NCBI GenBank assembly: GCA_963756525.1
Contig: CAVWNR010000001.1
Span: forward strand, 496,001 to 560,000
Length of the DNA stretch: 64,000 bases
Source: CAVWNR01 sp963756525
GTDB taxonomy: Bacteria > Actinomycetota > Actinomycetes > Mycobacteriales > Jatrophihabitantaceae
Reading direction: 5' to 3'
Below, piece by piece: positions 43,512-52,186 of this stretch; positions within the stretch are counted from its first letter, which is position 1; every line of letters begins with the position of its first letter. The translations under genes were made by a program, and so were the position numbers. The notes under the pieces were generated by a model. That model did not search any database. It saw only the letters and a list, made by a program, of their open reading frames with translations, and was not told the DNA's origin.

Positions 43512-44156
43512 ATGACTCGTAAGAAGGTTGCCGCCGAGCAGGCGCCGCTGCGGCGGCTGGACGACCCGCGGGTACTGCGGGCGGTGACCCACCCGGTCCG
43601 GTTGGCGCTGATCGAGGCGCTGACTGCGCACGGCGAGCTGACCGCGACCGGTGCGGGTGAGCTGATCGGGGAGAGCCCGACCACCTGCTCGTTTCACCTG
43701 CGGCAGCTGGCCAAGTACGGATTCGTGGAGGAGGCGGGGACTGGTCCTGGTCGACAGCGGCGGTGGCGGCTGGTGCATGTCGGCTGGGTCACCGACGACA
43801 CCGGCGATGCCGAGTCGCGGGTCGCGGCGGCGGCGCTGAGCGAGGTGGCGCTGGGCCGCTATGTGGATCGGCACCGGCAGTGGCAGCGGGCCGCGGCGGC
43901 CTACCCGCCCGCCTGGCAGGGGGTGGGCGGGATGTCGCAGACCGTCTGGTGGGTCACCGCCGTCGAGGCCAGCCAGCTGGAGAAGGAACTACGCGAGCTG
44001 TTCTTCCGGTTCCGCGACCGCCTGCTCGACCCGGCCACCCGGCCGGCGGACGCGGCGCCGGTCGAGGTCGTGGCGTTCACTCACCTGCTCGACCCGCCCA
44101 GCGACGTGCCCGCCGCCCCGACCGGCCGGCCGCAGCGCGGGGGCCGGCGCCGGTGA
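43512..44156 (+). CDS. ArsR-type winged-helix regulator
   Basis: The 214-residue protein has an N-terminal ArsR-like winged helix (LRAVTHPVRLALIEALTAHG, then SPTTCSFHLRQLAKYGFVEE) and a longer C-terminal ligand domain with many tryptophans. It has no metal-binding cysteine pair, so a drug-like ligand is more likely than a metal. The leaderless start has the operator immediately upstream. Its stop overlaps the MFS GTG as GTGA. Confidence 0.9.
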   Translation: MTRKKVAAEQAPLRRLDDPRVLRAVTHPVRLALIEALTAHGELTATGAGELIGESPTTCSFHLRQLAKYGFVEEAGTGPGRQRRWRLVHVGWVTDDTGDAESRVAAAALSEVALGRYVDRHRQWQRAAAAYPPAWQGVGGMSQTVWWVTAVEASQLEKELRELFFRFRDRLLDPATRPADAAPVEVVAFTHLLDPPSDVPAAPTGRPQRGGRRR

Positions 44157-45388
44157 GGGCGCTGCTGGCCGACCGGCGGGCCCGGCTGTATCTGACCGGT
44201 CAGCTGTTCTCGCTGTTCGGCGACAGCATGCTGTTTCTGGCCATGGGCATCTGGGTCAAGACGCTCACCGGCAGCAGCGCGCAGGCCGGGCTGACCTTCT
44301 TCTTCCTCGTCGCCCCGTCCCTGCTTGCCCCGTTGAGTGGGCTGCTGGTCGACCGGCGCCGCCGCCGCCCGCTGCTGCTGGTCACCAACCTGGTCCTGGC
44401 CGCGGTGGTGCTGCCGCTGCTCGCCGTGCGCGGCGCCGGGCAGGTCTGGCTGATCTACGCGGTGATGCTCGTCTACGGCGCCGGCTACCTCGTGCTCTCC
44501 TCCGGGCAGAGCGCGCTGCTGGCCGTCATGTTGCCTCACGAGCTGCTCGCCCCGGCGAACAGCACCCTGTCGATGATCCGCAGTGGGCTGCGGCTGATCG
44601 CCCCCCTCGCCGGCGCCGGCCTGTTCGCGGTGCTCGGCGCCCGCGCCGTGGTCCTCATCGACGCCGCCACCTTCCTCATCGCCGCCGCCAGCCTGGCCGT
44701 GCTGCACGTGCCGGAACCGCGCCCGCAGCCCTCGCTGCTGCACTGGCGCGCCCAGGTCGGTGCCGGGTTGGCCTGGCTGCGGCACGCCCCCACCGTCCGG
44801 CAGGTGATCATCGCCTGCGGCGCCGGCTGGTCAATCCTCGGCCTAGTAGAGACCCTGATTTACCCGGTCGCCGCCGGGCTGCACCGGCCACCCACATTCG
44901 TCGGGGTCCTGGTCAGCCTGCAAGGCGCCGGCGCCATCGCCGGCGCGATCGCCGCCCCAGCGCTGCTGCGCCGACTCGGTGAAGCGCGGCTCACCGCCGC
45001 CGGGCTCATCGGCAGCGGTCTCGGCTGGGGCGCGCTCATCCCCGCCCGCCTGGCCGTCACCCTGCCCGCGCTCGTCCTCGCTGGGGCTGCGATGACCTGG
45101 ATCGGGATCGGCTCCGCCACCCTCATCCAGCGCCGCACCCCACCGGAGATGATCGGCCGCGTCGACGCCGTCAAAGAAGTCGCCGTCTCCGGGCCGCAAA
45201 CCCTGTTCATCGCCACCGGCGCCGCCCTCGTCGCCGTACTCGACTACCGCCTCCTGCTCGGCGTTGTCCTCGCCGCCATGGCGATCAGCGGCACCTGGCT
45301 AGCCACCCGAACCGAGCAGCACACCGCCACCAGCCCAGCGCAACCGCCGATCACCAGGCACACCCCGGCACTGGACCAATCCCCCTAG
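44153..45388 (+). CDS. Major facilitator superfamily exporter
   Basis: The 411-residue protein has about twelve hydrophobic helices. It has the MFS loop LSGLLVDRRRRRPLLLVT after helix 2 and the QRRTPPEMIGRVDAV segment common in MFS_3-type macrolide and multidrug exporters. The GTG at 44153 overlaps the regulator stop. With the ArsR-type gene it forms a compact regulated efflux cassette carried by the island. Confidence 0.9.
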   Translation: MRALLADRRARLYLTGQLFSLFGDSMLFLAMGIWVKTLTGSSAQAGLTFFFLVAPSLLAPLSGLLVDRRRRRPLLLVTNLVLAAVVLPLLAVRGAGQVWLIYAVMLVYGAGYLVLSSGQSALLAVMLPHELLAPANSTLSMIRSGLRLIAPLAGAGLFAVLGARAVVLIDAATFLIAAASLAVLHVPEPRPQPSLLHWRAQVGAGLAWLRHAPTVRQVIIACGAGWSILGLVETLIYPVAAGLHRPPTFVGVLVSLQGAGAIAGAIAAPALLRRLGEARLTAAGLIGSGLGWGALIPARLAVTLPALVLAGAAMTWIGIGSATLIQRRTPPEMIGRVDAVKEVAVSGPQTLFIATGAALVAVLDYRLLLGVVLAAMAISGTWLATRTEQHTATSPAQPPITRHTPALDQSP

Positions 45389-45475
45389 CCACACCGCACC
45401 CTCCCAGGTGAGCGCCGCCGTGACCCTCACCGCTTGACCGGCCACGCGCGCGCTGTTCCGAAGCGCGCAGCTGCG

Positions 45476-45754
45476 CTAACCTCGGACTTGCCGGGGAAGA
45501 TGATCTAGCAGGAGCGGGGAACTTCGCCGAGCGGCAGCACCGAGTGCGGTGCCCGGCAGGGCGGCGAGCGCGAGCAGGGGCGGTTGGCGCCCCAGAACCT
45601 CTGGAGTGGGGATCGGCGCCCTAGCCATCGCCTCGACCTCGACGTCGGTGCGGGTCTGATCAGCGTCGATCTTCAGGAACACATCGCCGACGCGCACAGT
45701 CGCGCGCTCGTCATGGGCGATGACGACCTTTACCTGCTCCACGTTGGCCAGCAT
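45476..45754 (-). pseudogene. N-terminal fragment of a phosphotransferase gene
   Basis: From the ATG at 45754 the first 70 residues match the start of an aminoglycoside-phosphotransferase-like kinase (DERATVRVGDVFLKIDADQT, VEAMARAPIPTPEVL, LALAALPGTALG). Similarity then ends and the frame runs out at 45476 in unrelated residues. The catalytic loop and metal-site regions are missing. The C-terminus of the same family lies at 41962-42109. Confidence 0.75.
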
Positions 45755-45892
45755 CGCGGGATGACCACCGGCATTGCCACGGGTTTATCGCGTGCGACTG
45801 ACCAGCTGACCGCGTCCCGCTGCTGGCAGCCTCGCGTACGACACCGGCCGCTGAGGGATCCGCGCGGCCGGACACCGCCGGTCGGGTAGCCC

Positions 45893-46489
45893 GTGCCTAT
45901 GGTGTCGTGCGTGCCGCTGATGACCGCGACCGACCGGTTGCCGTGGGAGCCGCGGCGTGTTGTTGTCGCCGGGAGCTCGGGGTCGGGAAAGACGACGCTC
46001 GCCAGACGGATCGCAGCGGTGCTGGGCATCCCGCACGTCGAGATCGACGCGCTGTACCACGGGCCGGATTGGACGCCGCGCCCCAGCTTCGCCACGGACG
46101 TTGTCGAGCTTGTCGCGCAACCGGGGTGGGTCACAGAGTGGCAGTACGACCAGGTCCGGGCGCTGCTCGCCGCCGCGGCGGACCTCATGGTGTGGCTCGA
46201 TCTCAGCCGCCCGCGGGTCATGTGGCAGGTCACCCGCCGGACCGTCCGGCGGCGCCGGCGCGGAGAGCTGTTGTGGAACGGCAACGTCGAGCCGCCGCTG
46301 TGGACGTTTTTCACCGACCGCGAGCACATCGTGCGTTGGGCCTGGCGGACCTACCCGGCGACCGCCGCGCGGGTTCTGGCCGTTCTCGACCAGCGACCCG
46401 ACCTGCCGGTGGTCCGCCTCGCGAATCACGCTGCGGCAGACGCCTGGCTGACCGGGCCGTTGGCCGCCACCCGCAGCGGAACCCGTTGA
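45893..46489 (+). CDS. P-loop nucleoside/adenylate-kinase-like protein
   Basis: The 198-residue product has Walker A AGSSGSGKTTLAR near the N-terminus, the topology-kinase-like segment HVEIDALYHGPDWTPRPSF and a lid region rich in arginine (RRTVRRRRRGELLW). This is the FlaR/shikimate-kinase-like group of small P-loop kinases annotated as topology modulators, with substrate unknown. Several start codons (45893 GTG, 45899 ATG, 45920 ATG) are possible and no ribosome site decides. Confidence 0.75.
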   Translation: MPMVSCVPLMTATDRLPWEPRRVVVAGSSGSGKTTLARRIAAVLGIPHVEIDALYHGPDWTPRPSFATDVVELVAQPGWVTEWQYDQVRALLAAAADLMVWLDLSRPRVMWQVTRRTVRRRRRGELLWNGNVEPPLWTFFTDREHIVRWAWRTYPATAARVLAVLDQRPDLPVVRLANHAAADAWLTGPLAATRSGTR

Positions 46490-46570
46490 CCATGGCCGTA
46501 CGGTCACCCACGACGTTGATCGCTAGCGACCGGAGCCTTGGTTGACCACACCGTCTGGCGTGTTGGTGCT

Positions 46571-47174
46571 ATGGCTCGACATGGCCAGAACGAGGCCAAC
46601 CTGCCCCGCCAGTTCTCCCACCGCCGCCTTGATCTTGACCTGACCGCCGTCGGGTGGGAGTAGGCCGAACAGCTGGCCACCGACCTCGTCAGCCGACTCA
46701 GCCAGGCCACCGAACCGCCACTCCTGTTCAGCTCCCCGCTACGCAAGGGCCCGGCAGACCTCGCACGTCGCCGCTAACCGACTGGGCACCCACCTGGTGG
46801 TCCTGGACGAGCTGCGGGAGCTCGATGTCGGCGAGCTTGACGGGCGCAACGACCCCGAAGCGTGGACGGTCTACGAGTCGGTGCTCACAGATTGGAGAAA
46901 CGGCAACCACGACCGCCGATTTCCCGACGGCGAAGACTGGCACGAGCTGCGCTCCCGCCTCAGTGCGGCACTGCGCGAGATCGCCGGCAGAACCCCTACC
47001 GGCACCGCCGTCGTCGTCGCCCACGGCGCGAACCTGCGTGCTGCCCTCCCCGGCCTCGCCGATGTCACCGACCCGGGCAGCGACCTCGACACCGGCCGGT
47101 TTGCCGATCTCCGCGTCACCGTCAGCGACGCCGGCGTCCACGTCGACTTGCTTGCCTGGCGAGGCGCAAAGTAG
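46571..47174 (+). pseudogene. Histidine phosphatase-family gene with stop and frameshift
   Basis: An ATG at 46571 opens with ARHGQNEANL, the phosphohistidine motif of phosphoglycerate-mutase-like phosphatases. An in-frame TAG at 46661 interrupts it, and near 46742 a frame change is needed to join LLFSSPLR to ARQTSHVAANRLG. The rest (LRELDVGELDG, VVVAHGANLRAALPGL) is intact to 47174. Two separate lesions make a real pseudogene more likely than a read error. Confidence 0.8.
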
Positions 47175-47411
47175 GGCGGTGGGTCGGCGTGCAACGCCAC
47201 ACGACAGTCGGCATCTGCCAGCGTGAGGGGGGCCAAGCAGGAGCCGGTGGACTCGAACAGCACCGCCGGGCGAACGTACCGGTCAGCCGTAACCGTGACC
47301 GGCACCGACCGGATGGCGTCACCCGCGCGTCCACGCACTCATGCCCATGTCAGTCGGACCTGCTCCGAACGTCGCTGTCACGGCCAGCGCGCGCTACTCG
47401 CTGCGCTGCAC
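47175..47411. other. Gap between broken phosphatase and HAD gene
   Basis: I see no gene, hairpin or repeat in these 237 bases. The two flanking genes are convergent, so a terminator would be expected, but none is obvious. Confidence 0.3.
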
Positions 47412-47939
47412 TTAGCTCCCGCGGGCGGCGAATGCGAGCGCTCGTTCGACGATGTCGTCGGTGAGCCCGACTTGATGGTCCGCGCGCAGCACCAGCGTTG
47501 GTTCGTCGCGTGCTTGCGCCCATTCCTCGACGTCGGCGCGGATGTGATCGTCGATCCACACGCAGGGTCGGTCGGTGACGTAGTCAACGATCACGGGCAG
47601 CTTCCAGCTGGTCTCAAGTGCGCGGAGATCTTCCGACCATGCCAACTCGATCACGGGGAGGTCGGGCAGCCCGTGCAGCGGGGCGATGATCTCGTTCGCG
47701 TGCTGATTCCATCCCGTGGCCCACACGATCTCAAAGAGTTCGCCCAGCCGGCGCAACCGGTCCGCGTTCGCTGGAGAGATCCAGATCTGATGCGTTTCCC
47801 GGGTGTCCCAGTGCTCCAGCGACGCCTCCTGGAAGTCGACAGACGGCGGGTAGTAACCGCCCGGAACGTTGTGGTCGCGAACGGGAAGCAGGACACCGTC
47901 GACATCGAGGAGCAGTAGCGGGCGATCGGCGACGCACAC
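47412..47939 (-). CDS. HAD-like hydrolase domain protein
   Basis: The 175-residue protein starts with LLLLDVDGVLLPV, the nucleophile motif DxDG of haloacid dehalogenase phosphatases. It continues with IVWATGWNQHAN (motif II threonine) and CVWIDDHI (the late acidic motif). It is small, with no obvious cap. The start is a GTG at 47939. It is the last intact gene of the island. Confidence 0.85.
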   Translation of the reverse strand: MCVADRPLLLLDVDGVLLPVRDHNVPGGYYPPSVDFQEASLEHWDTRETHQIWISPANADRLRRLGELFEIVWATGWNQHANEIIAPLHGLPDLPVIELAWSEDLRALETSWKLPVIVDYVTDRPCVWIDDHIRADVEEWAQARDEPTLVLRADHQVGLTDDIVERALAFAARGS

Positions 47940-48526
47940 GGTGTGAGTGAATCACGTCGTCTCGACAACGCCATCCGATGGCGGCACCCTCACCCGCCGC
48001 ACATGGGACGGGTCCGCGACCTCGATCCCCTCCGTGCCGGGGAGTGGTCATCCGCTCGGCGGCATACTCATGCACAAGATGATCTTCCGAATCTCGGCGC
48101 GGGCGGAAGCATCAGACGATCTTCGGAACTTGATCTCCGCGGAGCTGAGAGAAGCTTCCTGTGATCGGCGATTGCGGACGGCATGGAAACCGTGAGTGGA
48201 AGGTTCGACGGTCTGCCTTGTCCTCAGCCAGGGCATCGCGCCGCGGTGACGGGTTGTGGCGTCGCAGATCGCGATCGCAGAGATCAAGTTTGGGTCGCGT
48301 GACGAGTGTCGCCGCGCGTGAGCGGCGGAGGCAGGTCAGTTCACTGTTGATCAAGCCGGGGTCGAAGTTGATCTCCGTTAGTCCGCAGATAGTCCGCAAG
48401 AATTTCAAAAACGCCCGTTGTCGATCAACGGCGACCAACGACGTGCAGAGCCCTCTAGGCCAATGATTTCAAGGGTCACAAGCACCTGCTGATGATCAAC
48501 CAACGACAGCCAAAAACCCCCGAAAC
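47940..48526. other. Island right end, mostly without genes
   Basis: No frame here has a family match or a convincing ribosome site. The sequence is less GC-rich than the rest of the island. A 27-bp block at 48376-48402 repeats, with two mismatches, the integrase 3' end at 33971-33997 (CTAGTCCGCAAATAGTCCGC region), so it is probably a scar of another related integrase gene. Confidence 0.5.
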
Positions 48527-48579
48527 CGGCTTACACCCGAGCGGTCGCTGGTTCGATCCCAGCAGCGCCCACCGCTACA
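48527..48579 (+). other. attR: partial tRNA-Val copy
   Basis: A 53-bp exact copy of 33858-33910, covering tRNA-Val from the anticodon stem to just past the 3' end. The 5' half of the tRNA is absent, so this is an attachment site and not a functional gene. Confidence 0.92.
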
Positions 48580-48596
48580 ACCCGAAATTTGCTGGT

Positions 48597-48724
48597 TGTT
48601 AGGCCGCACTGAATCCGCAAGAAGTCCGCCCGCGGTCCGCGCCAAGCCGTCGAGCCGCTCGGCGGCAGCGTCCAGATCGTCGTCGAAAAGGCCGGCGTAG
48701 GTGCCCAACGTCATGGCTGCGGTC
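48597..48724 (-). pseudogene. 3' remnant of a second tyrosine integrase gene
   Basis: On the minus strand the sequence encodes AAMTLGTYAGLFDDDLDAAA and then ERLDGLARTAGGLLAD, nearly the same as the last part of the island integrase, including the catalytic Tyr context. It begins abruptly near 48724 and ends just outside attR, the same side and direction as int relative to attL. This indicates an earlier related element at the same site, now reduced to a stub. Confidence 0.85.
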
Positions 48725-48818
48725 GAGGACGGCCCGCACCTCGCCGTGAATTCCGCTTGCGGGCTCGCCGTGGCGATCCGGCGTGCGCGACGTCGCGGTT
48801 GTGCTGGGCATGCATGAC

Positions 48819-49301
48819 TCATGTGGGCGTCGGGTTTCCGGGCTGGTTCTGGGAACGGACGATCTGTGTTACCTGGCGCAGGGTGGAACGAAGGTCGGTG
48901 AGGTCGATCCCCGCCAGATCGTTCGCCAGTGTGCGGTGGCGAAGGCGGGCCTGTTCGGTGATGGCGTCGAGCACGCGCCTGCCCCTCGCGTTGAGCCGAA
49001 GAAACGGTGAGCGCCGGTGTCGAGGGTTCCCGGTGAAGACCGCAAGGCCTTCGGCGACGAGTTCGTTGGCGATGCGCTGGACGGCCTGCCGACTGGTGCC
49101 GAGCCGGTCGGCGGCCATCGGCACGGTCCAGTCCCCGACGGAGACGACACTCATCAGTTGCCAGCGGGCCTGGGTCTGACCGGCCGAGGACGCGATGTGC
49201 TCGCCGTAGCGGCGCAGCACGCCCGCCGCGTCGAACACCTCGGCGACGAGCAGCGCGAACACCTCAGCGTCGGGACCAGGAGACCGGCTCACCACGCACA
49301 T
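48819..49301 (-). CDS. MarR-family transcriptional regulator
   Basis: The 160-residue winged-helix protein has the MarR core WTVPMAADRLGTSRQAVQRI and a wing NPRHRRSPFLRL. It is divergent from the hemerythrin-like gene, with two identical-pattern palindromes in the gap, which probably are its operators. The codon at 49301 is a GTG-type start; an internal start is possible. Confidence 0.9.
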   Translation of the reverse strand: MCVVSRSPGPDAEVFALLVAEVFDAAGVLRRYGEHIASSAGQTQARWQLMSVVSVGDWTVPMAADRLGTSRQAVQRIANELVAEGLAVFTGNPRHRRSPFLRLNARGRRVLDAITEQARLRHRTLANDLAGIDLTDLRSTLRQVTQIVRSQNQPGNPTPT

Positions 49302-49308
49302 CCCACAA

Positions 49309-49352
49309 TTGACAACACACTGTCATCCCGGTAGCCTGACAACACGCTGTCA
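49309..49352. promoter_or_regulatory. Twin MarR-type operators and promoter between MarR and hemerythrin genes
   Basis: TGACAACACACTGTCA (49310-49325) and TGACAACACGCTGTCA (49337-49352) are palindromic in TGACA-N6-TGTCA and 27 nt apart. TTGACA at 49309-49314 with TAGCCT 17 nt later (49332-49337) can serve the hemerythrin gene, and both operators cover it. This fits control of both divergent genes by the MarR protein. Confidence 0.75.
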
Positions 49353-49372
49353 GTCTACAGGAAGGACACGTC

Positions 49373-49999
49373 GTGAACCGACTCGACGTCTACACCGCGG
49401 TCCACAAGATGCAACGGGGCCGCCTGTTCACCTTGACCATCGCAGCCGGCACGGCCGACCCGACCGATACGGCTGTCCGGACCGCCCTCGCTGCCGCCAC
49501 CGAATCGGTCATCACGGAACTTCTCGCGCACGCCGAGCACGAGGACCGGTTCATCCACCCGCTGCTGCGCAAGCACGCTCCCGCCATCGCCGACAAACTC
49601 GACGCCGAACACGTCGGACTCGACGCCCGCCTCGACGACCTGCGCAACGTCGCAGCCACCTACGCCGGCACACCAGATGACCCGAACGCGCTCTACCGGG
49701 CACTAGCGGCCTTCACCGCCGCCTACCTCAGCCATCTCGCCGTCGAGGAAGCCGGGGCACTGCCCGCCCTGTGGGACACCTGTTCCGACGAGGAACTGAC
49801 GGGCATCCTCGTCTCGTTCAACCAGTCTCGTTCCGACACCGAGAAGCTCACCTCGCTGCTCGCCCAACTCGCGACCCTCAACCCGCCGGAGGTCGCGCGG
49901 CTGGCCGCGGCCGGGCTCGGCGCCGTCCCGCTCGCGGACGTTCGCGAACTGCTCTCGACGCTGCTAACCCCCACCCAGTACGGTGCCGTTCACCGTTGA
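49373..49999 (+). CDS. Hemerythrin-like HHE-domain protein
   Basis: The 208-residue helical protein carries the HHE metal-ligand pattern HAEHEDRFIHPLL, the EHVGLDARL helix and the later YLSHLAVEEAGALPAL, which could bind a di-iron centre. Hemerythrin-like proteins handle oxygen, iron or nitric oxide. The GTG at 49373 is preceded by AGGAAGG. The divergent MarR regulator and twin operators suggest inducible expression. Confidence 0.85.
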   Translation: MNRLDVYTAVHKMQRGRLFTLTIAAGTADPTDTAVRTALAAATESVITELLAHAEHEDRFIHPLLRKHAPAIADKLDAEHVGLDARLDDLRNVAATYAGTPDDPNALYRALAAFTAAYLSHLAVEEAGALPALWDTCSDEELTGILVSFNQSRSDTEKLTSLLAQLATLNPPEVARLAAAGLGAVPLADVRELLSTLLTPTQYGAVHR

Positions 50000-50087
50000 C
50001 TCAACTCAGCAAACCAGCAGGTGTGCGAACAGCCGACCGCACCTGATTGCTGCTCATCATGGTCATGTCATAAGCCGCCCCATCGCG

Positions 50088-51365
50088 TCAGTCCCTGGGG
50101 TTCGACGTCGCTCCTTCGGACTCCTCGGCGCGCCTGAGCAGCAATCTTTGTTCGCTCTCGTTGTGGGTCAGTGACGCCGCTTCGCGGAATGACGCGGCCG
50201 CTTCGGCGTGACGCCCAGCCCGAGCGAGTAGATCGGCCCGCACACTGGGCAGCAGATGCGAGGCGGCAAGCGCGCCCTCTGGGAGCTTGTCGAGCACCGC
50301 CAGGCCGGCGCCCGGACCGGACGCCCGCCCGTGCGCGACCGCGCGGTTCACTTCGACGATCGGGCCGGGTGCGGCCTTGGCGAGCACGTCGTACAAGGTC
50401 GCCATGGCGCGCCAGTCCGTTTCCTCTGGCGTGCCGGCACGGGCGTGCACGGATGCGATCGCGGCCTGCAGGTAGTAGCGACCGACCGGCTTCCCACGGG
50501 CGTTCAGTGCCTCGGCGCGCTCCAGGGCGGCCAGCCCGCGGCGAATCAGCAGCTGGTCCCACACGCTGCGGTCCTGGTCGTCGAGCAGGACCGGCCGCCC
50601 CTCGGCGTCAACGCGGGCGGCGCTGCGCGAGGCCTGTAGCTCCAGCAGGGCCTGCAGTCCGTGCACCTCGGGTTCGTCGGGCATCAGCTCGGCGAGCGTT
50701 CTGGCCAGCCTGATCGCCTCGTTCGTCAATTCGGTGCGCATCCAGTCGCTGCCGGCCGTCGCGCTGTAACCCTCGTTGAAGATCAGATAGATCACTGCCA
50801 TCACATCATCGAGCCGAGCGACGCGCTCTTCGCCGACGGGAAGCTCGAATTCTGCGTGGACTTCGTTGAGCACTTTCTTGGCCCGGGAGATTCGTTGCCC
50901 CATCGCGGCCTCGGTGGCCAGGAAGCCTCGGGCAATCTCGGCTGTCGTCAGTCCGCCGACCAGGCGAAGCGTCAGGGCGGCCCGTGACTCTCGGGTCAGC
51001 TGGCGGTGGCAGGCCATGAACATCAATCGGAGAACGTCGTCTTCGATGAAATCCACCTGTGCTATGAGGTCGGGCATCTCCTCCTCCTCGCGCAGGCGAT
51101 GACCGAGCTCCTCGGTCTTGCGGCGCAGGTTGTCGGCACGCCGGAACATGTCGATGGCGCGCTGTCTGGCCGTGGTCATCAACCAGGCACCAGGCTTGTC
51201 CGGAATGCCGCGGGTCGGCCACTGTTCGAGCGCGCTCACCAGCGCGTCCTGCGCCAAGTCCTCGGCGAGGTCAAGATCCCGGGTCATCCGGGTCAGCGCG
51301 CCGACCAGCCGACCGGACTCCTCACGCCATGTGGCTGTGATGATCTCCGCGGTGGTCTCGGCCAT
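50088..51365 (-). CDS. ECF sigma factor with C-terminal TPR-like extension (ECF42 type)
   Basis: The 425-residue protein has sigma-2 (DLDLAEDLAQDALVSALEQW) and sigma-4 regions (LTTAEIARGFLATEAAMGQRI), then a C-terminal domain of about 230 residues with the NEGYSA motif and TPR-like helices. This domain build and the neighbouring YCII/DGPF gene are the mark of the ECF42 group, which works without an anti-sigma factor. Confidence 0.93.
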   Translation of the reverse strand: MAETTAEIITATWREESGRLVGALTRMTRDLDLAEDLAQDALVSALEQWPTRGIPDKPGAWLMTTARQRAIDMFRRADNLRRKTEELGHRLREEEEMPDLIAQVDFIEDDVLRLMFMACHRQLTRESRAALTLRLVGGLTTAEIARGFLATEAAMGQRISRAKKVLNEVHAEFELPVGEERVARLDDVMAVIYLIFNEGYSATAGSDWMRTELTNEAIRLARTLAELMPDEPEVHGLQALLELQASRSAARVDAEGRPVLLDDQDRSVWDQLLIRRGLAALERAEALNARGKPVGRYYLQAAIASVHARAGTPEETDWRAMATLYDVLAKAAPGPIVEVNRAVAHGRASGPGAGLAVLDKLPEGALAASHLLPSVRADLLARAGRHAEAAASFREAASLTHNESEQRLLLRRAEESEGATSNPRD

Positions 51366-51410
51366 GCGGCCAGCCTAGGGCCGACCGCATGGCCGAATCC
51401 GACGTGCGAC

Positions 51411-51788
51411 TCAGCCGCCGGACGCCGGCGGCGCCTCGTCGGGGATCTGGCGCAGCGTGGCAACACAGGTGACCTCGGGCCAGTACTTGACATGCAACTC
51501 GGCGAATTCCTGCTGACCGGCGACGGCGTCCTCGAGCGTGTCGTACTGCATGATCGCCCATCCGCCGACGACCTCCTTCGCCTCGGCGTACGGTCCGTCG
51601 ACCCGCGTGACCTCCCCGTCGCGCACGATCAAGTTGACGGCGTCCTTGATGCCGAACAGACCTCCACCGTCGAGGAAATGGCCGGCGGCGGCCTGCTCGC
51701 CGATGTACTTGTCCATCGCATCGAACAGCGCCTGCGGCGGCGCGCCGATGCCTTCTTCCATCCTCACGAATCCCATGAACCGCGGCAT
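51411..51788 (-). CDS. YCII/DGPF-domain protein
   Basis: The 125-residue product has the YCII-related fold with DGPYAEAKEVVGGWAIMQ, the DGPF-type signature. GGAGG precedes the ATG at 51788. It lies 45 nt upstream of the sigma factor gene on the same strand, the usual partnership for ECF42, although its biochemical role is not known. Confidence 0.92.
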   Translation of the reverse strand: MPRFMGFVRMEEGIGAPPQALFDAMDKYIGEQAAAGHFLDGGGLFGIKDAVNLIVRDGEVTRVDGPYAEAKEVVGGWAIMQYDTLEDAVAGQQEFAELHVKYWPEVTCVATLRQIPDEAPPASGG

Positions 51789-52089
51789 TGCTTCCTCCTC
51801 AACATCGGGGCTCACCGCTACTCGGTGGCCGACTCGCCCTTACGCCGAACCGCGCCCGGCGCTTTCGACATCACCAACCAGACTATTTTCCGTGGCACAG
51901 TTGAGAACGGCTGCCCAAGAACGGATGAGTACGTCCCGTCACTGGGCCCTGCTTTGCGCCGCTCGGCGTAGGTGGCAGTACAGCGACGTCACCGTGAATC
52001 CAGCGCACCCGATGCGCGCCCGGCTTGGCTCGTGCCACCTCGAGCGGGAGCCGTACGGCATGACCGCGCGGCCGGCGCACGTCGTCGTT
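51789..52089. other. Intergenic region between YCII gene and the hairpin
   Basis: These 300 bases hold the divergent promoter region of the sigma factor operon. Frames on either strand are short and match nothing. I see no clear ECF-type promoter. Confidence 0.35.
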
Positions 52090-52138
52090 GTTGATCTAGG
52101 GCTTGTGGTCGAATATCGACCACAAGTCAAAGATCAAC
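52090..52138. promoter_or_regulatory. 49-bp two-step palindrome upstream of truncated haemoglobin gene
   Basis: The inner arms TTGTGGTCGA (52103-52112) and its exact complement (52116-52125) surround ATA. Outside them, GTTGATCT (52090-52097) and AGATCAAC (52131-52138) pair again, leaving a symmetric 5-nt internal loop. The centre is about 73 bp upstream of the gene start, a typical distance for an activator site. A terminator for earlier transcription is the alternative, but no U-run follows. Confidence 0.7.
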
Positions 52139-52186
52139 AGCTGCTGCGGGGACGTGCCGGACGCCGTCATCTGGTATAAACGAAGT

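Larger units (their letters stand above)
33858..48579. mobile_element. 14.7-kb mobilizable genomic island inserted in tRNA-Val
   Basis: The element is bounded by a perfect 53-bp direct repeat of the tRNA-Val 3' end. It begins with a tyrosine integrase and excisionase and carries one conjugation gene (MOBF relaxase-helicase) with a candidate oriT. No replication initiator, FtsK/TraB-type translocase or type IV secretion gene is visible, so it looks mobilizable rather than self-transmissible. Cargo includes two toxin-antitoxin-like pairs, an ArsR-MFS efflux cassette and several decayed genes, which suggests a long residence. Confidence 0.9.

Noticed and set aside
48527..48579. A second tRNA-Val gene
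   Set aside because: Only the anticodon-to-3' half is present; it is the attachment-site copy.
51883..52080. A 65-residue minus-strand ORF upstream of the haemoglobin gene
   Set aside because: No ribosome site, no motif, and composition of a random GC-rich frame.
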